Origin: a virus
Reading direction: 5' to 3' (one strand)
Virus record (IMG/VR): IMGVR_UViG_3300033146_004589
Span: 1 to 35,333 of that record
DNA length: 35,333 nt
The translations under genes were made by a program, and so were the position numbers. The notes below the pieces were generated by a model. The model was given only the letters and a program-made list of their open reading frames with translations, was not told the DNA's origin and made no database searches. Positions 24,234 to 31,216 of this stretch are shown here, piece after piece (positions within the stretch are counted from its first letter, which is position 1; every line of letters begins with the position of its first letter).

Positions 24234-24813
24234 TCCCACTAGGTCCTGTGATTAATGAATTTTCTCCTCTCAAGATGTTTCGAATAAGTAAAAACCATAC
24301 ATCAGGTTCGATATGAAATCCACAATCTTCCAATGAAGGTGCTGGATATTTCATAAGGATACTTCTTTTTAATGAAGACGCATCACTTAAATCAACTTCT
24401 TTAACTGTAGTTAATTCTTCCCAATCATAAGTATATCCATAAGTAGCAAATTGATCTGCTATTTTCTGAATATAATCTTGTTTATATACAGAAGGGTTTT
24501 CCAACATATAAACAATAGTATATTGACATATTTCTTGAAGTTTATCTTCATCAATACTTGTTAATGGGAATACCGACTCATTATAAAATAAAGGAATTAA
24601 ATCACCTGCTCTTACATTGAATGTATCAGGTTCTGGTTGATCGTGATCTATAGCAATAAAAATACTTTCTACTGGACTTTTTGCACATTCTGAAATAGGA
24701 CCAGTAACGCTTATATCTTCTAAATCGTATCCGGTGTCAGTTATCACGGCTTGATATGCTAAAGGTTTTAATTTATAAACAGCCTCTTCTATCTTTGTTT
24801 GTATTAAAAACAT
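24234..24813 (-). CDS. MoxR-like AAA+ ATPase, exon 1 (residues 1-193 plus one base)
   Basis: ATG at 24813. The exon encodes an acidic N-terminal domain of about 180 residues, unusually long for MoxR, then ENSLITGPSG, the first half of Walker A. Read through into the intron it would add only Ile-Ala before a stop at 24226. With exons 2 and 3 the coding length is 580+203+495 = 1278 bases, exactly 426 codons. The closest functional analogues are CobS and MoxR ATPases that act with VWA proteins; the partner VWA gene lies downstream in the same operon. Confidence 0.85.
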
Positions 24814-24845
24814 ATTTTTAATTTTTAAAAATTGAACATAAAAAA

Positions 24846-24868
24846 ACTCTTATTATCATAATAAGAGT
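24846..24868 (-). terminator. Intrinsic terminator upstream of the ATPase gene
   Basis: A perfect 10-bp stem ACTCTTATTA/TAATAAGAGT with a 3-base loop (TCA). On the minus strand it is followed by TTTTTT. It ends the leftward transcript of the gene at 24894-25448 and separates the accessory cluster from the MoxR-HD-VWA operon, whose promoter should lie between here and 24813. Confidence 0.8.
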
Positions 24869-24893
24869 AAATTGACAATATAAAATAATGTGT

Positions 24894-25448
24894 TTATTTA
24901 GATTTAGATAAATCGTCCATATCGAATCCTGACTTATCATCGTCATTATTTTCTGGATTATCATCTATACCTCCAAATAAAATTTCAGCATCGAATTTGC
25001 CACCTTTTAATTTAGATATTTTATCTATGATTTCTTTTCTAAGATTATCTAAAGCGTCTTTATCTTTATTTTTGATAGCTTCGCCAATCCTTTCGTTGTA
25101 CTCCATAATAACTTTTCTGATTACTTCATCAGATTTAAGTTTACTAAGAGCTTTAGACGAAATAGAATTAGCTAATTCCTCTTCTCTATCGAGGAGTTTC
25201 ATATATCCAGATTCAATTTGTTCATCTGCTCTAGCTATCATTAATTTGATAGCTTTTAAAAGACCTAAGCCAATATATGCTCCTGTTCGAACACTTTGAA
25301 TTATGGCTCCAGGAGAACCATCATCCATAACGTCTACTCCAAAAAGAACATGATCATAAACACCAAATTCTTTTTCTAGCTCTTCTTTAATTATTCCTAT
25401 AGAATTAATCAAGCTTTTCTTTTCTTTTTTATCTGATTTTTCAGCCAT
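24894..25448 (-). CDS. Helical hypothetical protein (184 aa)
   Basis: 184 residues. A lysine-rich start is followed by a beta-like segment (YDHVLFGVDVMDDGSPGAII) and then long charged helices (about 60-150) probably forming a coiled coil; the end is Asp-rich. It is the last gene before the terminator at 24846-24868. No family recognised. Confidence 0.6.
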   Translation of the reverse strand: MAEKSDKKEKKSLINSIGIIKEELEKEFGVYDHVLFGVDVMDDGSPGAIIQSVRTGAYIGLGLLKAIKLMIARADEQIESGYMKLLDREEELANSISSKALSKLKSDEVIRKVIMEYNERIGEAIKNKDKDALDNLRKEIIDKISKLKGGKFDAEILFGGIDDNPENNDDDKSGFDMDDLSKSK

Positions 25449-25450
25449 TA

Positions 25451-25753
25451 CTAAATATTTAATTTTTTCTTTAATTCAGGTTCTTCACCATTTATAAGAC
25501 TAACAATAGGTCCTAATTTATCTACAATAGATCTTAGAGTATTGTAATAATCACTATCCATGATAGTTTTAATGTCGTTAGAAGACAATTCGATTATTTC
25601 AATTTTCGGTCCATTAGAGGTTGTTATATTTTTATGTAACTCGCTCTTTTCTAAATTTTTATTAAGATTATCAAAATAAATATCTACCCTATTATAAATT
25701 AAGAGTAGTTCTTTATTGCTTAAACCTTTAAAATCTAATTTTTTATTAGCCAT
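25451..25753 (-). CDS. Hypothetical protein (100 aa)
   Basis: 100 residues, helical, charged, no motif recognised. It starts in the context ATAATTATGGC and lies 2 bases from each neighbour, so it belongs to one operon with them. Confidence 0.55.
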   Translation of the reverse strand: MANKKLDFKGLSNKELLLIYNRVDIYFDNLNKNLEKSELHKNITTSNGPKIEIIELSSNDIKTIMDSDYYNTLRSIVDKLGPIVSLINGEEPELKKKLNI

Positions 25754-25755
25754 AA

Positions 25756-26310
25756 TTATAAATTTAAACTTTCTGGCGTTAAATTAAAAAAGTTTTTAGG
25801 CAGAAGTTTTCTTCTAATAAAATCAGAAACAACATCTATAGTAGAAATATTTAACTTTCTAAGGGTTAAATTTTTTGGTAAATCTAAATACCAATCGTAA
25901 TCATGCTTTCCGATATCTGTTCTTTTCATCATGGCTGTCAATAGCTTTGTCTCGGCTCCATAATACATTTTAGATTTCAATACATGAATAGCTCTTTTAG
26001 CAGATTTATAATCATCTACAATTTTTGCGATAGACGGCGGAGATAAAGACGCGATTTCTTCTGGATTGTATTCTTTTAATCCATACATCAACCTCCTATA
26101 CATTTGTCTTTGTATTAGATTCAAATGTAATCTTTCTCTTACTTCATTGTTATTATCAATAGAAGTATTGTAATTTTTTGCTTTTACCTGATATGTGTCA
26201 TCATATCTTTTAAAAGAATTCTGTGGGATTCCATTACCATTGCCGTGATAAAATAATCCTTTCTTTGTGGCTGTAATAACAGCGTTGTAATCATTCTCCA
26301 TTTGAAGCAT
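25756..26310 (-). CDS. Hypothetical protein (184 aa)
   Basis: 184 residues, basic, mostly helical, with an N-terminal Gly/Asn-rich loop (HGNGNGIPQNSFKRY) and a C-terminal helical region rich in Lys and Tyr. Two ATGs (26310 and 26301) are possible starts. No family recognised; the basic charge would allow nucleic-acid binding, but nothing else supports it. Confidence 0.55.
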   Translation of the reverse strand: MLQMENDYNAVITATKKGLFYHGNGNGIPQNSFKRYDDTYQVKAKNYNTSIDNNNEVRERLHLNLIQRQMYRRLMYGLKEYNPEEIASLSPPSIAKIVDDYKSAKRAIHVLKSKMYYGAETKLLTAMMKRTDIGKHDYDWYLDLPKNLTLRKLNISTIDVVSDFIRRKLLPKNFFNLTPESLNL

Positions 26311-26325
26311 TTTAGTGAAATTAAA

Positions 26326-26532
26326 TTATTTCTTTTTTAATAATACGTGATCAAGATTTATAAATCTCGATAAAATAGGCATAATAAGTATTGGAAGTAC
26401 AGCAAAAGGTGAAAATATTAAAATAATCAAATCCCTGACTGTAAGACCAATTTTAGCATCATATCTTAGATGCATAATATAGAAGCCTCCCAAATAAAGA
26501 GAGGCTACTATAGTTAATAAAAATATTTGCAT
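26326..26532 (-). CDS. Small two-TM membrane protein
   Basis: 68 residues from ATG at 26532, 1 base after the stop of the ADP-ribosyltransferase-like gene; a TTG six codons earlier is a weaker start. Two hydrophobic segments (about 2-20 and 34-56, LIILIFSPFAVLPILIMPIL) separated by a short charged loop. Probably inner membrane. Function unknown; its tight link to the upstream gene suggests joint expression. Confidence 0.55.
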   Translation of the reverse strand: MQIFLLTIVASLYLGGFYIMHLRYDAKIGLTVRDLIILIFSPFAVLPILIMPILSRFINLDHVLLKKK

Positions 26533-26533
26533 A

Positions 26534-27307
26534 TTAGATATGTTTTCCAAGTATAACTTCTTTTTGATTCCAGAATTTTACAAATTTTGCAAATACTGGA
26601 TCATTCATTTTTTCAGCCCATGAATAATGAAACCAAACAAATTCAGTATCATCCATGTTGTAAGCAATAACATGACCAATATAATCTCTTGGAAATACTA
26701 TTCCGTAAGTTGATTTTATATCAGCAAATGATAATGCTACATTAGGATCTTCGGTAAAAGATACATGACTATAATCCCAAATCTTATGTTTTTCAATATC
26801 ATAATTTGGAGCCACTAGAACACCTCTGAATAAAGGTTCTTTTTTGAAAGAGAATTCTTTTCTGAAGTTAATAGCGTAAATTTTTAGAAGATCGTTAAAT
26901 ACTTCAAAGACTTTATCTGACTTAATTCTATCTCCTGCGATATACATAGATACCCATGCTTTGTAGATGTCTTCCTGTTTGCCAGAGTTCACATATGAAT
27001 TAATCATTTTGCTAACATCTTCTATGGTCATCATATTAATTATATTTTTCCACATTGGATGTTTATGATTATCTATTTTAGATTGTTTTGTAACATCAAC
27101 AAAATTAACACTGTTGAAATAAACATCTAATCCTTCTAATAAAACAGAAGTTTTAAATCCTCCAACAGTAGTTCGTTTTACAATGTATTCAACATCTATT
27201 TCGAGAAAATTTTCTACATTAGCTTTATCATAAACCTCTCCGTTACCAGCAGTTTTTTTTGTTACCTTAACTTTATGCCCAGGTAATGCGTAGATATTCA
27301 TACTCAT
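26534..27307 (-). CDS. Putative ADP-ribosyltransferase (R-S-E class) with N-terminal SH3-like domain
   Basis: 257 residues from ATG at 27307. Residues 1-72 are a beta-rich module (ALPGHKVKVTK, then FNSVNFVDV) of SH3-like appearance. The C-terminal half carries the R-S-E signature in order: R161 in PLFRGV, S183 in VSFTEDPNVALSF, and Q248-x-E250 in FWNQKEVIL. QxE rather than ExE is found in transferases that do not modify Arg, such as C3-type enzymes. Phages T4 (Alt, ModA, ModB) use such enzymes to modify host RNA polymerase and ribosomal proteins. Homology is inferred from motif spacing only. Confidence 0.65.
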   Translation of the reverse strand: MSMNIYALPGHKVKVTKKTAGNGEVYDKANVENFLEIDVEYIVKRTTVGGFKTSVLLEGLDVYFNSVNFVDVTKQSKIDNHKHPMWKNIINMMTIEDVSKMINSYVNSGKQEDIYKAWVSMYIAGDRIKSDKVFEVFNDLLKIYAINFRKEFSFKKEPLFRGVLVAPNYDIEKHKIWDYSHVSFTEDPNVALSFADIKSTYGIVFPRDYIGHVIAYNMDDTEFVWFHYSWAEKMNDPVFAKFVKFWNQKEVILGKHI

Positions 27308-27308
27308 A

Positions 27309-27566
27309 TTATTCTTCTTTAAGTGATTCTTCGTAAATCGCATATTCTTCAAGCGCTTCACTCATGCCTTTTTCAGACATATTAAATGTACCGATTGCGT
27401 CTTCATCATAATCATTATTGATTATGTAAGTTTCGATAGCGTGGTGTGTTTGATTTATATTACCTCTAAAAACATAATTGTTATGAGTAACTATTGAGCA
27501 TCCAGCCTTCAAGATAGAAAGCATTGTTGGCGTTTTACTGTTAAAAGTTGTTTTATTTTTTGCCAT
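27309..27566 (-). CDS. Hypothetical protein (85 aa)
   Basis: 85 residues, acidic at the C-terminus (EEYAIYEESLKEE). No motif recognised. Its start overlaps the end of the zinc-ribbon gene by 14 bases, and it ends 1 base before the ADP-ribosyltransferase-like gene. Confidence 0.5.
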   Translation of the reverse strand: MAKNKTTFNSKTPTMLSILKAGCSIVTHNNYVFRGNINQTHHAIETYIINNDYDEDAIGTFNMSEKGMSEALEEYAIYEESLKEE

Positions 27567-27927
27567 AACCTAAAGATTTTTGATAATCTGTTAATGGTAA
27601 TCCAAATTGTTCCCATACGGGATCAGGAATAAATCCTACCCTTGCCTTTAATACCTCCTCTACAAGAGGGATATCTTTAAGCGTTTCCTTTTTTAGAACA
27701 ACCCATCCTCCAGTTCTGAATGGATTACTTCCGGACTCTCCTTCTTTGACAGATATAAGAATAACTCCTTCTTTCATGTATTTTTTACATTCGTCACAAG
27801 GTTCTTTATCTATAACTGCTCCATCTATTTTTGATAGATCTTTAAAGTTTTTACTTATCATAAGCTCTTTTATACCTCCGCACAGGAAGCATTTTGTTCG
27901 AGCAACTATCTGTTTTTCTTTAGCCAT
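27553..27927 (-). CDS. Zinc-ribbon phage protein (124 aa)
   Basis: 124 residues. Two CxxC pairs (C13/C16 in TKCFLCGG and C44/C47 in EPCDECKKYM) form a probable four-Cys zinc site. A beta-rich middle (GVILISVKEGESG...GGWVVLKKETL) and a short C-terminal segment follow. The combination recalls small conserved phage proteins of unknown role. Start in AAATTATGGC context. Confidence 0.6.
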   Translation of the reverse strand: MAKEKQIVARTKCFLCGGIKELMISKNFKDLSKIDGAVIDKEPCDECKKYMKEGVILISVKEGESGSNPFRTGGWVVLKKETLKDIPLVEEVLKARVGFIPDPVWEQFGLPLTDYQKSLGYGKK

Positions 27928-27930
27928 AAT

Positions 27931-28203
27931 TTATTTTGTAAAATAATGTTTAACAATATTTTCAGTTTGTTCGGGAAAAAATCCTAAAGCTTCTGATTTA
28001 CTTAGTTTCATTCCAAAATCCATTGTTTTAAGAACATCAGTATATTCATCAATACCTTCAACGCAATTGATATATCCTATAATTTGCTTGGTAGGAAACC
28101 TAACTTTAAGAACTACACATATCGTAGAATTTCCATTCTTGAAAATATGCATAATTCTTCCCTTATCGTTAAGCAACTCTAATTTATTAGTGCTCATTAT
28201 CAT
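27931..28203 (-). CDS. Hypothetical protein (90 aa)
   Basis: 90 residues, alternating strands (GNSTICVVLKVRFPTKQIIGYI) and a C-terminal helix. Its ATG overlaps the stop of the lipoprotein gene (ATGA); a second ATG two codons later is possible. No family recognised. Confidence 0.5.
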   Translation of the reverse strand: MIMSTNKLELLNDKGRIMHIFKNGNSTICVVLKVRFPTKQIIGYINCVEGIDEYTDVLKTMDFGMKLSKSEALGFFPEQTENIVKHYFTK

Positions 28204-28664
28204 AATTCAATATTTTTTAGTTTCCAACAATAATTAGGATCTTCTGCATAAATCTCATCTAAGAAATCATAATAATCATCAGATTCAGAAATCAAGAAAT
28301 CGTAATATTCTTGAAATAGAACCATATCATAAATGCAATCTCTCCAATTACTATAAATAGCATGACCTCTATTGATTCCTATTGCTGTAGTATTTCTAAT
28401 ATAAGGCATTTTCATACCGAATAAATTATTATTCTCATAGAATATGTTACTGGTAAAATAACCCGTTTCGTGAATAGCCTGTCTTAAAACAATATCAGGA
28501 TATTTAACTTTTGAAGAATATAAAACAGTTTTTAAATTTTCATAAGAAAAATCAAGAATAACCTCATCAACAAATGACACTTCTACCGTAATAAGTTTTG
28601 TATTTTGTTGTTTACATGATGTTGATATTATAACAAGCATCATAATTAAAATATACTTTTTCAT
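28200..28664 (-). CDS. Lipoprotein with glucosaminidase (FlgJ-like) domain
   Basis: 154 residues. The N-terminus is a lipoprotein signal (MKKYILIMMLVIISTSC, lipid-modified C17 likely). The mature part has the glucosaminidase signature RQAIHETGYFTSN with catalytic E66, followed by ENNNLFGMKMP and a Tyr-rich tail (YSNWRDCIYDMVLFQEYYDF) typical of this fold. It should cleave between N-acetylglucosamine and N-acetylmuramic acid while anchored to a membrane. It is far from the lysis cassette and inside the early-type accessory cluster, which suggests a role other than timed lysis, such as wall remodelling or superinfection exclusion. Confidence 0.8.
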   Translation of the reverse strand: MKKYILIMMLVIISTSCKQQNTKLITVEVSFVDEVILDFSYENLKTVLYSSKVKYPDIVLRQAIHETGYFTSNIFYENNNLFGMKMPYIRNTTAIGINRGHAIYSNWRDCIYDMVLFQEYYDFLISESDDYYDFLDEIYAEDPNYCWKLKNIEL

Positions 28665-29062
28665 ATGAATTTTTTTAAAAGTGTTAATATCATTATTATT
28701 TTATCGTAATAGATTTTATCTCTGGTGTCAATGTAATTTTCAATAGCATTAACTCCATGGATAATAGTAGTATGTGTTTTTATTCCAAATCGCTCACCAA
28801 TTTCTGAAATATTATTATATCTTCCGCTTTTATAAATTATATAGAAGAAAATTTGTCTTCCAACAACCGTGTCTTGCTTTCGATTATGTTCAGAAATAGA
28901 TACATGCATGATGTCTTCGATTATTTTTTGAATATGATCAAGATCCCTGCTTTTATATCTTCTTAATTTGTTTGGAAGATTAAAATAATTACCAATATCA
29001 ATATATAAATCTAATATATCATCATCGCTAAAATATTTAAGTAAAGGTTCAAGATTAATCAT
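28661..29062 (-). CDS. DnaA domain IV-like DNA-binding protein
   Basis: 133 residues. The C-terminal part follows the DnaA domain IV pattern: VVGRQIFFYIIYK (like VVxARQIAMYLxR), NNISEIGERFG, and the signature IKTHTTIIHGVNAIENYI, equal to GRDHTTVIHAxxKI. That motif recognises DnaA boxes. The preceding 55 residues do not form an AAA+ domain, so this is a stand-alone domain IV with a short helical N-terminus. Possible jobs: origin recognition, blocking host DnaA, or a regulator. The first and last bases overlap both neighbours. Confidence 0.8.
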   Translation of the reverse strand: MINLEPLLKYFSDDDILDLYIDIGNYFNLPNKLRRYKSRDLDHIQKIIEDIMHVSISEHNRKQDTVVGRQIFFYIIYKSGRYNNISEIGERFGIKTHTTIIHGVNAIENYIDTRDKIYYDKIIMILTLLKKFI

Positions 29063-29376
29063 TACATTAAAAGTTCACATTCATGAGCGACTGCCCATTG
29101 ACTTAATGGTATTTCTCTTTTTGATTTAGAAATTACACCTTCTTTTACAAGAAGTTCAAGTATTCCTTGGTTCTCGCTGTAATCTTTAATAAACACAGTA
29201 TTTGGAGTTTCCATAGGAGTATAATCGATATTTAAAGTAGCTAAAGCCACACCAATACCATCTTCTACACTTATAAGCGAAATAGAATGCAGAGCTCTAT
29301 TGTGCTCATATTCTCCGATATGAATAGCACACTCCCAGTCAAGGAATTTCACTGTTTTATCTTTAATTATTCTCAT
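29062..29376 (-). CDS. DUF4313-like small protein (104 aa)
   Basis: 104 residues from ATG at 29376; the open frame extends further but overlaps the upstream gene heavily, so this ATG, inside the last codons of the upstream gene, is preferred. The sequence WECAIHIGEYEHNRALHSIS, ISVEDGIGVALATLNIDY is a strand-rich pattern similar to DUF4313 proteins found in Bacteroidota mobile elements. Function unknown. Tentative. Confidence 0.55.
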   Translation of the reverse strand: MRIIKDKTVKFLDWECAIHIGEYEHNRALHSISLISVEDGIGVALATLNIDYTPMETPNTVFIKDYSENQGILELLVKEGVISKSKREIPLSQWAVAHECELLM

Positions 29377-29626
29377 CTCCAATATCTGTAAGTTCAATTT
29401 CTGACATATCATCAACCTCATCACAATCTCCAAGATCTTTTTTATCTTCAAGTAAGCGAACAGGGATATATCCACATTCGTTAAGGATTTCTTGAGATGA
29501 TATTTTAAATTTTCCGTTAGATTTAAGTGATTCAATAGCGCGTCTTCCGATAGCTTTAATATCATCACTGTCTGAATAATACCATTCTAAGAATGCCGCA
29601 TTAGTCATTTTATATTTCTTTGCCAT
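29363..29626 (-). CDS. Hypothetical protein (87 aa)
   Basis: 87 residues. A basic N-terminal half (MAKKYKMTNAAFLEWYY, AIGRRAIESLKSNGKF) and an acidic C-terminal half. Start in the recurrent TTATGGC context. It overlaps the start of the next gene by 14 bases. No family recognised. Confidence 0.55.
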   Translation of the reverse strand: MAKKYKMTNAAFLEWYYSDSDDIKAIGRRAIESLKSNGKFKISSQEILNECGYIPVRLLEDKKDLGDCDEVDDMSEIELTDIGDENN

Positions 29627-29639
29627 AATAAATGTTATT

Positions 29640-29981
29640 TTATTGTAAATAATCTTTAATTAATTCAATTTTCTCTTCTGGAGATTTTCTGAAATTGCCG
29701 ACTATAGACTTTAAAGTTTTAAGTCTCTTTCTTCCAATAATATCACGTTCTCTCTGAGATATATTTTTAAGCTTTTCAGCGTATTTTTCTTTTTCTAATT
29801 CAAACAACTCTTTATCTTTCGATAGATTAGTATAAACTAAATTACCGTATTGAGTATTATTATGAAATCCAAATCTTGTTTTATAAAATCTGTCTCCATT
29901 ATCATTTACGTAAATGTTTTTTGTTCCTTTAACAGGACTTAGATTATTAATTTTTTGTATAATATCAAATGCTGTTTTCAT
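29640..29981 (-). CDS. Hypothetical protein (113 aa)
   Basis: 113 residues. A short beta-like segment (GTKNIYVNDNGDRFYKTRFGF) precedes basic helices (about 60-113) rich in Lys, Arg and Glu. No motif recognised. It follows a terminator, so it may be the first gene of a transcript. Confidence 0.5.
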   Translation of the reverse strand: MKTAFDIIQKINNLSPVKGTKNIYVNDNGDRFYKTRFGFHNNTQYGNLVYTNLSKDKELFELEKEKYAEKLKNISQRERDIIGRKRLKTLKSIVGNFRKSPEEKIELIKDYLQ

Positions 29982-30006
29982 CTCAGTATTGTTTTAAATA
30001 ATAAAA

Positions 30007-30028
30007 CCTCTTGAAATTAATCAAGAGG
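30007..30028 (-). terminator. Intrinsic terminator in accessory cluster
   Basis: 8-bp stem CCTCTTGA/TCAAGAGG around a 6-base loop (AATTAA). On the minus strand it is followed by TTTTATTATTT. It would end the transcript that includes the gene at 30083. A weaker stem AAAGCA/TGCTTT lies at 30061-30080. Confidence 0.7.
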
Positions 30029-30082
30029 CATAAATTCAATTCCCACAAAAAATCCGCATCAAAGCAAGTTAGTCTGCTTTAA

Positions 30083-30241
30083 TTATTTTTTTAAGGAGTA
30101 TTTTCCCATTTCAGCTACTGTTTTATCAGCATCTGTAGTTAAGGCATCAATTAAGAATTTCTTTAGAATTTTAAAATCGCCTGTTTTTTTTGCTTTAGCC
30201 ACGGTTTTCGTAACTATTTTAATGACCTCATCTCTTGACAT
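30083..30241 (-). CDS. Small basic hypothetical protein (52 aa)
   Basis: 52 residues from ATG at 30241, rich in Lys and helical (DEVIKIVTKTVAKAKKTGDF). The start lies inside the end of the previous gene, in an A7 run (AAAAAAATG), 14 bases overlapping. It could be made independently or as a -1 frameshift extension of the upstream protein. Confidence 0.45.
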   Translation of the reverse strand: MSRDEVIKIVTKTVAKAKKTGDFKILKKFLIDALTTDADKTVAEMGKYSLKK

Positions 30242-30650
30242 TTTTTTGAGTTTTAGGTGGTGAATAAGTTCTATTACCATTAGATGCAGTTTTCATAATT
30301 TGAGAAGCTGTCATCGGTGGCGGATATCGTTTTGTTTCTGTTTTAACAATTATTTTTTCTTGTTTCGGTTTTGATCCAGGAGTAGTAATTGTTACCGGTT
30401 TTAGATTTTTAAGTTCTTCTTTAAGATTAACTTTTTTACCATCATCTATTTTTTTTGCAATAGATAATGCTAAGCTAACAGTAATAGGAGATGGAGTCAT
30501 GATGAATTCTTTCGAAAAAACCATATCGTTAATAACACATGTAATACACTGTGATAAATACATGGTATGTTCAAATTTTTCTTTGAATCTTTTTTGATAC
30601 GCTTTTGATTTATCTAATAATTCATCAAGCTCTTTTCCTATTTTCTCCAT
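30228..30650 (-). CDS. Hypothetical protein (140 aa) with Pro/Lys-rich tail
   Basis: 140 residues. The first ~80 are helical; the rest is a flexible Pro/Thr/Lys-rich tail (RYPPPMTASQ, TYSPPKTQKNVKR). The end contains CAA AAA AAT, an A-rich slip-prone site, and the -1 frame there leads into the next gene. No family recognised. Confidence 0.5.
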   Translation of the reverse strand: MEKIGKELDELLDKSKAYQKRFKEKFEHTMYLSQCITCVINDMVFSKEFIMTPSPITVSLALSIAKKIDDGKKVNLKEELKNLKPVTITTPGSKPKQEKIIVKTETKRYPPPMTASQIMKTASNGNRTYSPPKTQKNVKR

Positions 30651-30662
30651 TTTGTAAAAATA

Positions 30663-30962
30663 CTATAAATATCCTCCAAGAGACTCTTTTTCGAATTCTT
30701 TATTATAAACGAAACCTGCTTCATCCATAAGTTTAGCGTATTCTTCTCTAGTTTTTCCGCATTCTTCGAAAGTGAAATACCCTTCCATTTCTTCAAAAGT
30801 TTCAAGTCCAGCTTTTTTAAGGTCGTCCTGATCAACATTATGACCACCAATGTTGTCATCATCCCAGTTTCCTTTAATATTTCCTAATTGCGCGCCGGAA
30901 CATTCTCCAGAGCCATCTTTTGCGATAGCTAGTCCGTAATTCAAGTCTTTAGCTCTATACAT
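30663..30962 (-). CDS. Hypothetical protein (99 aa)
   Basis: 99 residues from ATG at 30962, beginning MYRAKDLNYGLAIAKDGSG; an extension to 30986 overlaps the upstream gene and is unlikely. It is acidic, with a Gly/Asp-rich middle and a C-terminal helical part containing one cysteine in ECGKTREEY. No family recognised. Confidence 0.5.
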   Translation of the reverse strand: MYRAKDLNYGLAIAKDGSGECSGAQLGNIKGNWDDDNIGGHNVDQDDLKKAGLETFEEMEGYFTFEECGKTREEYAKLMDEAGFVYNKEFEKESLGGYL

Positions 30963-30964
30963 AA

Positions 30965-31216
30965 TTATTCTTCTAATTGTTTCCAAATCGCATCATCAAT
31001 AGCTTCCGCGTATTTATGTTCGATATGTTTGACATTATACTTTTTCTCATCTTCAGCATTAACAATATAAGCACTGTTAATCTCAAGTTCATCGATACTA
31101 CCATCGTGCCATGCATCAGGATGACCAGTAAATTTAGCTGGGCATCCTGGTGATACTGTAAAATCAACTTCTAAAGTTAATTCAGAATCATCTTCTAAGG
31201 TTATCGTTACTTCCAT
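30965..31216 (-). CDS. Small beta-rich acidic protein (83 aa)
   Basis: 83 residues. The N-terminus MEVTITLEDDSELTLEVDFTV and the following PGCPAKFTGHPDAWHDG look like a compact beta protein seen in several phages, but I cannot name it. Its start touches the stop of the next upstream gene (31216). Function unknown. Confidence 0.55.
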   Translation of the reverse strand: MEVTITLEDDSELTLEVDFTVSPGCPAKFTGHPDAWHDGSIDELEINSAYIVNAEDEKKYNVKHIEHKYAEAIDDAIWKQLEE

